Origin: Lysobacterales bacterium
Lineage (GTDB): Bacteria > Pseudomonadota > Gammaproteobacteria > Xanthomonadales > SZUA-36
DNA: 5,811 nt
Reading direction: 5' to 3'
Assembly: GCA_026193295.1 (NCBI GenBank)
Contig: JAPHSB010000330.1
Coordinates: 1 to 5,811, forward strand
The position numbers and the translations under genes were made by a program. This document shows, in pieces, positions 1 through 5,722 of this stretch (the stretch's first letter is position 1; the number at the start of each line of letters is the position of its first letter). A model generated the notes under the pieces. It did not search any database and was not told the origin of the DNA. It saw only the letters and a program-made list of their open reading frames with translations.

Positions 1-74
1 ACCGCAAAACTCAATGAATACAATGTGAGAGCGGAGTGTACCTAAAGCAAGGCGCAATGAATATCCAGGGGTGA
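1..74. other. Non-coding flank with no supported feature
   Basis: I see no credible gene, RNA or strong promoter here. The stretch is less GC-rich than the rest of the window. The 9-mer caatgaata occurs twice (12-20 and 55-63). A TACAAT hexamer on the plus strand (19-24) resembles a -10 box, but its -35 would fall outside the window. In many gammaproteobacteria the gene after recX is alaS; no part of alaS is visible here, so the next gene lies beyond the left edge or the order differs. Confidence 0.5.
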
Positions 75-261
75 CTGTAGAGGGCTGCTTGTGGGCGGCC
101 TCTTCGATGTCGTGGTGAGGCGCCGAATAACCCCTTGCAGGACACGTTCAAGACGTCCCTGTGCACTAATCGGCTGTTCCCGACAGCCCGATTGTCCTGC
201 AAGGGGTTATCCGCCACCTCTTTGTGACGTTGATAGGTCGCCCACAAGCAGCCCACTACAG
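75..261. repeat. Long imperfect palindrome (MITE-like or REPIN-like element) at the recX 3' end
   Basis: The outer arms 75-101 and 235-261 are inverted copies matching at 25 of 27 positions; each begins, reading inward, with CTGTAG and then GGGCTGCTTGTGGGCG. The middle arms 105-126 and 211-232 pair imperfectly. The inner arms 127-144 and 193-210 are an 18-bp perfect inverted repeat (ATAACCCCTTGCAGGACA). A small hairpin fills the centre. With one single-base offset, the two halves align without gaps from 105 inward, so the whole element could fold into one long stem. The GTAG heads facing outward, each followed by a GGCTGC stem, resemble the REP pairs mobilised by RAYT (TnpA-REP) transposases, but about 187 bp is long for a REP pair, so a MITE is an alternative. 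I saw no clear target-site duplication and no coding sequence. It lies directly downstream of recX and may stop or stabilise that transcript, although no T-run follows. Confidence 0.75.
168..193. other. Central hairpin of the long palindrome
   Basis: AATCGGCTGT (168-177) pairs with ACAGCCCGATT (183-193), with one bulged base and a TCCCG loop (178-182). It lies at the apex of the 75-261 palindrome. Its right arm ends where the 18-bp inner arm begins, sharing base 193, so the apex hairpin and the long stem compete for only one base and can form nearly together. Confidence 0.6.
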
Positions 262-720
262 GCTATTCAGTGCGTCCATGGCCTGGTCGTGGCTGAAGCC
301 GCGGCTGAGCAGGCGGCGGTAATATTTCTTGCGGGCGTCGAAATCGAGGGGGCCGGCATGTTGGCGTTGCAGCCATGCTGCGGCGAGATCGATCCAACCA
401 TCGGAGTGGCAGTCCAGCTCGCTCGATATCAAAGCATCCGCCACGCCCCGTGCACGCAGGGCTGCGCGGATCTTCAAAGGGCCCTGTTGTTTCTGGATGG
501 ACATGCGCACATAGGATTGGGTGAAGCGCTCGTCCGATAACAGGTTTTCATTGACCAGGGCTTCGAGCAGGTCCGCGGCCGCGCCGGACTCCAACTGCGG
601 CCACTTCCGCCGGATGCGCTGATCCAGTTCGAACACACTGTATTCGCGCCGCCCCAGCAGGCGATAGGCGAAAGCCCGGATTTCGCCCGCCGAGGGCTGT
701 TCGGATGAGCCTTCGCCCAA
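256..720 (-). CDS. recX: Regulatory protein RecX
   Basis: RecX binds RecA filaments in the cytoplasm and limits their growth and their recombinase and coprotease activity. The 154-residue product is close to the usual length (E. coli about 166). It shows the family's repeated three-helix pattern: LLGRREYSVFELDQRI (21-36), LSDERFTQSYVR (61-72), GPLKIRAALRARGV (80-93) and a last repeat with YYRRLLSRGFSHDQAMDAL (133-151). The start is a TTG at 720. It follows the recA stop by 15 bp; an AGGA lies only 2 nt upstream, which is poor spacing, so the exact start is uncertain. No ATG occurs in frame until residue 73, and the in-frame codon at 738-736 is the recA stop itself, so recX is in the same frame as recA. 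Cotranscription with recA is likely. The last Leu codon and the TAG stop lie inside the right arm of the 75-261 palindrome, but the protein does not look truncated. Confidence 0.93.
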   Translation of the reverse strand: MGEGSSEQPSAGEIRAFAYRLLGRREYSVFELDQRIRRKWPQLESGAAADLLEALVNENLLSDERFTQSYVRMSIQKQQGPLKIRAALRARGVADALISSELDCHSDGWIDLAAAWLQRQHAGPLDFDARKKYYRRLLSRGFSHDQAMDALNSL

Positions 721-735
721 GGTCCTGGCCAGCGA

Positions 736-1779
736 CTACTCTTCGACCGCTTCCTCGACGTCGGCTTCACCGGCCGACTTGGCCGAAGGCGCGGGCATCA
801 TCTCCGCGCGCAACTTGCGGTCGATCTCGTCGGCAATGTCCGGATTGTCCTTCAGGAACTGGCGGACGTTCTCCTTGCCCTGGCCCATGCGCTCGCCGTT
901 GTAGCTGTACCAGGCACCGGATTTCTCCACCAGGTTGTTGGCCACGCCCAGCTCGATGAGTTCGCCTTCATGGGAGATGCCCTCGCCGTACAGAATTTCG
1001 AACTCGGCCTGCTTGAACGGCGGCGCCACTTTGTTTTTCACCACTTTCACGCGGGTCTGGTTGCCCACCACCTCGTCACCCCTTTTCAAGGCGCCGATGC
1101 GGCGAATGTCGAGCCGTACGGAGGCATAGAATTTCAGGGCGTTGCCGCCGCTGGTGGTTTCCGGGCTGCCGAACATCACGCCGATCTTCATGCGGATCTG
1201 GTTGATGAAGATCACCATGCAATTGGAGCGCTTGATGTTGCCGGTCAGCTTGCGCAGGGCCTGCGACATCAGGCGAGCCTGCAGGCCGACGTGGGAATCA
1301 CCCATGTCGCCCTCGATTTCGGCCTTGGGCGTCAGCGCCGCCACGGAATCGACCACCACCATGTCGACGGCGCCGGAGCGCACCAGCATGTCGGTGATTT
1401 CCAGGGCCTGCTCACCGGTGTCGGGCTGCGAAACCAACAGGTCCTCGACGTTGACGCCGAGTTTCTCCGCGTAATTCGGGTCCAGCGCGTGTTCGGCGTC
1501 GACGAAGGCCGCGGTGCCGCCGGCTTTCTGGCACTCGGCGATGGCATGCAGGGTCAGCGTGGTCTTGCCGCTGGACTCGGGACCGTAAATCTCCACCACG
1601 CGGCCGCGCGGCAGGCCGCCAACGCCGAGCGCCGCGTCCAGCGTGAGCGACCCGGTGGACACGGTCTGTATGTCGTTGTTGTGCGTGCCGTCGCCCATGC
1701 GCATGATCGCGCCCTTGCCGAATTGGCGTTCGATCTGCTGCAGCGCCGCTGCCAATGCCCGTTTTCTGTTGTCGTCCAT
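736..1779 (-). CDS. recA: Recombinase RecA
   Basis: RecA forms ATP-dependent filaments on single-stranded DNA, catalyses strand exchange, and triggers LexA self-cleavage in the SOS response. The 347 residues are full length (E. coli about 352). Visible sites: Walker A GPESSGKT (66-73), catalytic Glu96 in VDAEHALD, Walker B VVVDS with Asp144, DNA-binding loop L1 around 157-164 (GDMGDSH), the allosteric Gln194 in FINQIRMKIG leading into loop L2 (about 195-209), and Tyr264 in EILYGEGI, which stacks on the nucleotide base. Numbering at these sites matches E. coli. The C-terminus is acidic (GEADVEEAVEE), as expected for the autoinhibitory tail. The ATG is well supported: GGAGAGGAA sits just upstream and the N-terminus (DDNRKRALAAALQQIERQFGKGAIMRMGD) is the normal one. 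There is no intein or frameshift. recX follows after 15 bp and a probable promoter precedes it. Confidence 0.99.
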   Translation of the reverse strand: MDDNRKRALAAALQQIERQFGKGAIMRMGDGTHNNDIQTVSTGSLTLDAALGVGGLPRGRVVEIYGPESSGKTTLTLHAIAECQKAGGTAAFVDAEHALDPNYAEKLGVNVEDLLVSQPDTGEQALEITDMLVRSGAVDMVVVDSVAALTPKAEIEGDMGDSHVGLQARLMSQALRKLTGNIKRSNCMVIFINQIRMKIGVMFGSPETTSGGNALKFYASVRLDIRRIGALKRGDEVVGNQTRVKVVKNKVAPPFKQAEFEILYGEGISHEGELIELGVANNLVEKSGAWYSYNGERMGQGKENVRQFLKDNPDIADEIDRKLRAEMMPAPSAKSAGEADVEEAVEE

Positions 1780-1780
1780 G

Positions 1781-1789
1781 TTCCTCTCC
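1781..1789 (-). promoter_or_regulatory. Shine-Dalgarno of recA
   Basis: On the minus strand the sequence GGAGAGGAAC runs directly into the recA ATG. The GGAG core (1789-1786) is 6 nt from the start codon. It is one of only two clear ribosome binding sites in the window, the other being that of pncC. Confidence 0.8.
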
Positions 1790-1854
1790 GATTTTGATGA
1801 TTCTCAGGTCGCTCGCCAGCGAAATTTCTGCTTGCCCGCGGCGCAGGTGCCCGC

Positions 1855-1884
1855 ATTATGACACAGCCCGTGTGGCGGCTTCAG
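1855..1884 (-). promoter_or_regulatory. Possible recA promoter with a palindrome in the spacer
   Basis: On the minus strand CATAAT (1860-1855) is a good -10 match. CTGAAG (1884-1879) is the best -35 at 18-bp spacing and is weak (3 of 6). The predicted transcript start near 1848 gives a leader of about 70 nt. Directly upstream of the -10 is a palindrome, ACAC-N5-GTGT (1873-1861), in a position where a bound repressor would block polymerase. It does not match the gammaproteobacterial LexA consensus CTG-N10-CAG, and I found no such match anywhere in 1780-1934. The -10 is seen in the sequence; the operator role of the palindrome is inference. Confidence 0.4.
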
Positions 1885-1925
1885 CCCCTCCCGAACGGCA
1901 GGATAGATTCCTACGCAACGGCGGC

Positions 1926-1942
1926 CGGAGTTGCTTACTCCG
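1926..1942. other. Short perfect inverted repeat at the thpR stop codon
   Basis: CGGAGT (1926-1931) and ACTCCG (1937-1942) form a 6-bp stem with a TGCTT loop, spanning the thpR stop codon (1935-1937). No T-run follows on the minus strand, so it is not a convincing intrinsic terminator. Transcription from thpR into recA therefore remains possible. It could equally be chance or a protein-binding site. Confidence 0.35.
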
Positions 1943-2507
1943 AACCCTTCTCCAGGGCTTTCCACTGTGCGATCGAGTGATACTCCACGCCGTTTTTCGA
2001 TCCGACTGACTCGATCAACTCGAAGCCGCGGAGCGCCCACTGGATCGCCACGGGACCCAGTGTAGGCGGTGGGTTTCTCAAACGGCGATAAAGCGTCAGA
2101 TGGAATTTCCAGGGCTTGGGATCATGGCCGATGCCGGCCGCCGTCAACGCCTGCACCAGCGACTGCTGGAGTTCCAGCAGCGGCTCGGGCAAGGTCCCGG
2201 CTCCCAGCCAGAGCACGCGGCCCCGGCCGAACTGTCCCAGGTGATCGAGCACCACCCGGCAGGATGGAAACGACAGCCCCGCGGCGACGGCGCAAACCTC
2301 GGGAACAACGGCGGCATCCTGCATGCCGAGGAACGCCAGGGTCACGTGGAGATTGGGTGGACTGACCGCCCGCCCGCTCACTTGCAGGCGCTGCTGGATG
2401 TCACGGACTTGCCGCCGCACGCGATCGTCCGGCACCAACGCGAAGAACAGGCGGTGCTTTTTGCCGCTGGATGCGGCGCGTGCTGCTGGAATGCGCGATT
2501 CACTCAC
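1935..2507 (-). CDS. thpR: RNA 2',3'-cyclic phosphodiesterase (2H/LigT family)
   Basis: Members of this 2H phosphoesterase family open 2',3'-cyclic phosphate ends on RNA and can ligate tRNA halves through a 2'-5' bond in vitro; the cellular role is not settled. The 190-residue protein carries the two signature catalytic motifs, HVTL at 54-57 (within PPNLHVTLAFLG) and HLTL at 136-139 (within KPWKFHLTLYRRL). The N-terminal strand with RLFFALVPDD (19-28) is also typical, and the length is near the usual 175-190. The start is GTG at 2507. An in-frame TAA lies six codons upstream and no other plausible start lies between, so the GTG is nearly forced. The gene overlaps the end of pncC by 8 bp (GTGAGTGA contains this start and the pncC stop) and lacks a purine-rich ribosome site, which suggests translation coupled to pncC. 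Also known as ligT. Confidence 0.92.
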   Translation of the reverse strand: MSESRIPAARAASSGKKHRLFFALVPDDRVRRQVRDIQQRLQVSGRAVSPPNLHVTLAFLGMQDAAVVPEVCAVAAGLSFPSCRVVLDHLGQFGRGRVLWLGAGTLPEPLLELQQSLVQALTAAGIGHDPKPWKFHLTLYRRLRNPPPTLGPVAIQWALRGFELIESVGSKNGVEYHSIAQWKALEKGSE

Positions 2508-3012
2508 GGGGCAGACGATTGATTAACCCTCGCAACGCATGTGCCACGGTCTGCCGGCGCACCGCCTCGCGGTCACCGGCGAATACGACCCGTTCGGCTT
2601 CTGCCGGTTTCCCGCCGACGGCCCAGGCGAACCACACGGTGCCCACCGGTTTGTCGGCGCTGCCGCCGTCGGGCCCGGCGACGCCGGTGACGGCCAGCGC
2701 CGCCTCGACACCGGCCCGACGCCGGGCGCCTGCGGCCATTCGCAGCGCCACTTCACGGCTGACCGCACCTTCGCGTTCCAGCACCACGACGTCCACACCC
2801 AACAGGTCGTGCTTGGCCGCGTTACTGTAGGTGACCAAGCCGCGCTCGAACCAGGCGGAACTGCCCGCCCGGTCGGTGCAGCACTTGGCGATCCAGCCCC
2901 CGGTGCAGGACTCGGCGGCCACCATGTTCCAACCGCGATTGATCAGGGCGGTTGCCAGGGAATCGACAAGTTGCGCCAGTTCCGAATCGCCAGGGACAGA
3001 TTTGCCTTGCAA
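2500..3012 (-). CDS. pncC: Nicotinamide-nucleotide amidohydrolase PncC (CinA C-terminal domain family)
   Basis: PncC deamidates nicotinamide mononucleotide to nicotinate mononucleotide, returning it to NAD synthesis. The 170-residue protein is the stand-alone CinA C-terminal domain, without the molybdopterin-binding-like N-terminal domain of full CinA. Conserved blocks are AESCTGG (33-39, with Ser35), RGLVTYSNAAKHDLLGV (57-73, with Tyr62 and Lys67), GAVSREVALRMA (82-93), TGVAGPDGG (109-117), KPVGTVWFA (121-129) and a late FAGDREAVR segment. The start is TTG at 3012, supported by GAGG 6 nt upstream; the next Met (residue 30) would remove the first helix and sit against the AESCTGG motif. It is divergent from mutS with 51 bp between start codons and is the first gene of the pncC-thpR pair, possibly continuing into recA-recX. 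In older annotation it may be named cinA. Confidence 0.94.
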   Translation of the reverse strand: MQGKSVPGDSELAQLVDSLATALINRGWNMVAAESCTGGWIAKCCTDRAGSSAWFERGLVTYSNAAKHDLLGVDVVVLEREGAVSREVALRMAAGARRRAGVEAALAVTGVAGPDGGSADKPVGTVWFAWAVGGKPAEAERVVFAGDREAVRRQTVAHALRGLINRLPRE

Positions 3013-3016
3013 CGGA
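3013..3016 (-). other. Left edge of the pncC-mutS divergent spacer
   Basis: These bases form part of the 6-nt gap between the pncC Shine-Dalgarno GAGG (minus strand, about 3022-3019) and the TTG start at 3012. The normal spacing supports the unusual TTG start. Confidence 0.4.
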
Positions 3017-3063
3017 AGCCTCGATCTTTCAGCTCGGTTGGTCCTTACGTTACACTGCTCCCG
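3013..3063. promoter_or_regulatory. Divergent pncC/mutS control region with a -10-like box for mutS
   Basis: Only 51 bp separate the two start codons. On the plus strand TACACT (3051-3056, in the context GTTACACT) matches the sigma70 -10 at 4 of 6 positions. The best -35 candidates (CTTTCA 3026-3031, TTTCAG 3027-3032) are weak and at 18-19 bp spacing. If the -10 is real, transcription starts at about 3063, one base before the mutS ATG, giving an essentially leaderless message. On the minus strand I see no convincing promoter for pncC; its elements must overlap this same spacer or the 5' end of mutS. Shared or overlapping promoters would couple the expression of the two transcripts. Confidence 0.4.
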
Positions 3064-5664
3064 ATGTCATCTCCAGCCCCGCTCAAGCAGGATCCGGCCA
3101 GACCAGACCAGGCTCCGGGACACACTCCCCTGATGCAGCAATACTTCCGCATCAAGTCGGAGTTCCCCGACACCCTGCTGCTGTTCCGCATGGGTGATTT
3201 CTACGAGGTCTTCTACGACGATGCGCGGCGTGCCGCGCGGTTGCTCGACATCACCCTGACGACCCGCGGCGAGTCCGGCGGGGCACCCATCCCGATGGCC
3301 GGCGTGCCACATCACGCGCTCGACAACTACCTGGCGCGGCTGGTGCGGCAGGGTGAGTCAGCCGCCATCTGCGAGCAGGTCAGCGAACCGGTGCCCGGCA
3401 AGGGCCTGGTGGAACGCAAAGTGGTGCGTGTCGTAACGCCGGGGACGATCACGGAAGAGGCGCTGCTGGAGTCGCGCCGGGAAAACCTGCTGGCGGCATT
3501 GGCTGTGGCGGGCAAGGAGATTGCGCTGGCCTGGCTGGAACTGGCCTCCGGCCGCTTCGCGGTCCGCCCATTGCGCTCGATGGACGAAGTCGAGGCCCAG
3601 CTGGAGCGGCTGCAACCCTCTGAATTACTCATCGAGGAAGGGCTCGAGCTGCCGTTCAGCCACCGCGAGGGAACCCGCGAGCGCCCACCCTGGAAGTACG
3701 ACTCGCGGCAGGCGGGCAAGTTGCTGTGCGAACAGTTCGTGACCAAAGACCTGCGCGGATTCGGGATCGAAGACCTGCCCACGGCCATCAGCGCCGCCGG
3801 CGTTCTGCTCGACTATCTGCAGGAGACCCAGCGCACCGCCCTGCCCCACCTGCGCGGCATCCAACTGGAGCAGGCCGGCGAGTTCCTGCACCTGGACGCC
3901 GTCAGCCGGCGCAACCTGGAAATCGAAACCAGCCTGGGCGGCGAACGGGATCCCACCCTGGTCGGCATCATGGACACTTCGGTCACCGCCATGGGCGGCC
4001 GCCTGTTGCGGCGCTGGATCGGTAACCCGCTGCGCAACCGGGAGCGACTGCAACGTCGCCACTCCGCTATCGGCGGCCTGCTGGAAGAGCGCGCCCACGA
4101 ACCGCTGCGCGCGGAATTCCGGGGCGTGGGCGATGTCGAGCGCATCCTGTCGCGGGTGGCGCTGCGGACCGCGCGGCCGCGCGATCTGACCACGCTGCGC
4201 CACGCCCTGGCAACGCTACCGACGCTGGCGGCCCTGGTCACGGACGGCGGACCGGATCTGCAGCGTGCGATCGGTACACTGCCCGTTTTCCCGGAACTGC
4301 TCGACCTGCTTCGACGGGCGATCATCGACGAACCGCCGGTACTGATCCGCGACGGCGGCGTCATCGCGGCAGGTTACGACGCCGAACTGGATGAGCTGCG
4401 CGGCTTGTCCGAAAACGCCAGCGAGTTCCTGCTCAACTACGAGCAGGAACAAAAGGAGCAGACCGGGATTGCCAGCCTGAAGGTGGGTTACAACCGGGTC
4501 CATGGTTACTACATCGAGGTCACCCATACCCATCAGCACCTGGTTCCGCCGAATTACACGCGCAAGCAAACGCTGAAAGCGGCCGAGCGCTACATCACCG
4601 AGGAGCTCAAGGCCTTCGAGGACAAGGTCCTGTCGAGCCGCGAACGTGCGATGGCGCGCGAAAAACAATGTTATGCCGACCTGCTGGAGCGGCTGTCGGG
4701 CGAGCTCGAGCCGCTGCAGGACCTGGCGGGCCGGCTGGCCCGGCTGGACGTGCTGTGCGCCCTGGCCGAGCGTGCCGAACGGCTTGGCCTGGTGCAACCC
4801 GAATTGACGGAACGGGACGGCATCGAGATTCGTGGCGGCCGTCACCCGGTGGTCGAGCAGGTGCAGGACGAGCCGTTCACGCCCAACGACACCCACCTGG
4901 ACCGCGACACCCGCATGCTGATCATCACCGGCCCCAACATGGGCGGCAAGTCCACCTACATGCGGCAGACCGCGCTGATCGTGCTGCTGGCGCATGCCGG
5001 CAGCTGGGTGCCCGCAAACTCGGCCGTGATCGGGCCGGTGGACCGGATCTTCACCCGCATCGGCGCCGGCGATGACCTCGCCCGCGGCCGCTCGACCTTC
5101 ATGGTCGAGATGTCGGAAACCGCAAACATCCTGCACAACGCGACGGCCCGCAGCCTGGTGCTGATGGACGAAATCGGCCGTGGCACCAGCACCTATGACG
5201 GCCTGGCGCTGGCTTGGGCCAGCGCCGTGTACCTGGCCCGCAAGGTCGGCGCCTATACCCTGTTCGCCACGCACTATTTCGAACTGACGCGGCTGGCCGA
5301 ACAGGAGCCGACGGTGGCGAACGTCCATCTGCAGGCGGTTGAGCACAAGGACCGCATCGTCTTCCTCCATGCCGTGCAGGCAGGGCCGGCCAGCCAGAGC
5401 TACGGCCTGCAGGTGGCGGCCCTCGCCGGCGTTCCGGCCGCGGTGCTGCAGCAGGCGCGCAAGCACCTGGCTCTGCTGGAGAAGCAGCAGCGCGCAGAGG
5501 AACCGCAACTGGGATTGTTCGACCAGGCGGTGTTCGGGGCGGAAGAGGCCGCCGAGGAGGGCGCGGCCGATACACCCTTGCGCGAGCGCCTGGCGGCCGT
5601 CGATCCGGACACGCTGACACCGCGCGAGGCGCTGGAGTTATTGTACGAATTGAAGGACCTGTAG
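3064..5664 (+). CDS. mutS: DNA mismatch repair protein MutS
   Basis: MutS recognises mismatches and small loops and, with MutL, starts strand-specific repair. The 866 residues match the full-length family (E. coli 853). In order: the mismatch-binding domain with HTPLMQQY (20-27) and GDFYEVF (44-50; Phe46 and Glu48 are the wedge residues), connector and lever/clamp domains (about 140-580, including LKVGYNRVHGYYIEV at 472-486), then the ATPase with Walker A GPNMGGKST (623-631), signature STFMVEM (677-683), Walker B LVLMDEIGRGTS (698-709; Asp702, Glu703) and the ATHYFEL histidine (His737). QLGLF (815-819) fits a beta-clamp-binding motif. The C-terminal helix DPDTLTPREALELLYELKDL (847-866) is the tetramerisation region. 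The ATG at 3064 is chosen because the conserved HTP block precedes the next Met (residue 24). No ribosome site lies before 3064. The frame stays open upstream to 2539, but that part is antisense to pncC. The stop TAG lies in the GTAG head of a REP element. Confidence 0.98.
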   Translation: MSSPAPLKQDPARPDQAPGHTPLMQQYFRIKSEFPDTLLLFRMGDFYEVFYDDARRAARLLDITLTTRGESGGAPIPMAGVPHHALDNYLARLVRQGESAAICEQVSEPVPGKGLVERKVVRVVTPGTITEEALLESRRENLLAALAVAGKEIALAWLELASGRFAVRPLRSMDEVEAQLERLQPSELLIEEGLELPFSHREGTRERPPWKYDSRQAGKLLCEQFVTKDLRGFGIEDLPTAISAAGVLLDYLQETQRTALPHLRGIQLEQAGEFLHLDAVSRRNLEIETSLGGERDPTLVGIMDTSVTAMGGRLLRRWIGNPLRNRERLQRRHSAIGGLLEERAHEPLRAEFRGVGDVERILSRVALRTARPRDLTTLRHALATLPTLAALVTDGGPDLQRAIGTLPVFPELLDLLRRAIIDEPPVLIRDGGVIAAGYDAELDELRGLSENASEFLLNYEQEQKEQTGIASLKVGYNRVHGYYIEVTHTHQHLVPPNYTRKQTLKAAERYITEELKAFEDKVLSSRERAMAREKQCYADLLERLSGELEPLQDLAGRLARLDVLCALAERAERLGLVQPELTERDGIEIRGGRHPVVEQVQDEPFTPNDTHLDRDTRMLIITGPNMGGKSTYMRQTALIVLLAHAGSWVPANSAVIGPVDRIFTRIGAGDDLARGRSTFMVEMSETANILHNATARSLVLMDEIGRGTSTYDGLALAWASAVYLARKVGAYTLFATHYFELTRLAEQEPTVANVHLQAVEHKDRIVFLHAVQAGPASQSYGLQVAALAGVPAAVLQQARKHLALLEKQQRAEEPQLGLFDQAVFGAEEAAEEGAADTPLRERLAAVDPDTLTPREALELLYELKDL

Positions 5665-5722
5665 GACCGAATTCATTCGGGAACACCCTGGCGAATTGCT
5701 TCCCGAATAAATTCGGTCCTAC
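5661..5722. repeat. Inverted REP pair (BIME/REPIN-like) starting at the mutS stop codon
   Basis: The forward unit (5661-5681) begins GTAG, then GA, then the hairpin CCGAATTCATTCGG (5667-5680). The inverted unit (5702-5722) holds CCGAATAAATTCGG (5703-5716) and ends in CTAC. The two 21-bp arms match at 20 of 21 positions, separated by 20 bp. A GTAG tetranucleotide followed by a short hairpin, paired head-out, is the architecture described for REP elements tied to RAYT transposases. The GTAG of the forward unit supplies the TAG stop of mutS. The hairpins could act as a weak terminator or protect the mutS message 3' end; no T-run supports a standard terminator. Confidence 0.8.

Noticed and set aside
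35..63. Minus-strand promoter (TACACT at 40-35) for a gene to the left of the window
   Set aside because: No acceptable -35 at 16-18 bp spacing could be found, and no downstream gene is in view to support it.
75..261. Integron attC site or cassette
   Set aside because: The folded shape is attC-like, but I could not find the GTTRRRY/RYYYAAC core sites at the ends, and no cassette gene or integrase is present.
91..540. Plus-strand open frame across the palindrome and recX
   Set aside because: It is antisense to recX, crosses the palindromic element, and has no ribosome site or recognisable domain.
970..1797. Open 275-codon frame on the plus strand, antisense to recA
   Set aside because: It lies entirely over the strongly conserved recA coding sequence, has His/Gly/Ala/Val-rich low-quality composition, and matches no family I recognise; it is a by-product of high GC.
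1926..1942. Intrinsic terminator after thpR
   Set aside because: The stem is only 6 bp and no T-run follows on the minus strand; listed as a plain inverted repeat instead.
2539..3063. 175-codon N-terminal extension of mutS in the same open frame
   Set aside because: This part is antisense to pncC, resembles no MutS sequence, and known MutS proteins begin only about 10-20 residues before the HTP motif.
4216..5508. Open 430-codon frame on the minus strand within mutS
   Set aside because: It is antisense to the conserved clamp and ATPase regions of mutS, with His/Gln/Arg/Gly-rich composition and no recognisable domain; codon-bias shadow.
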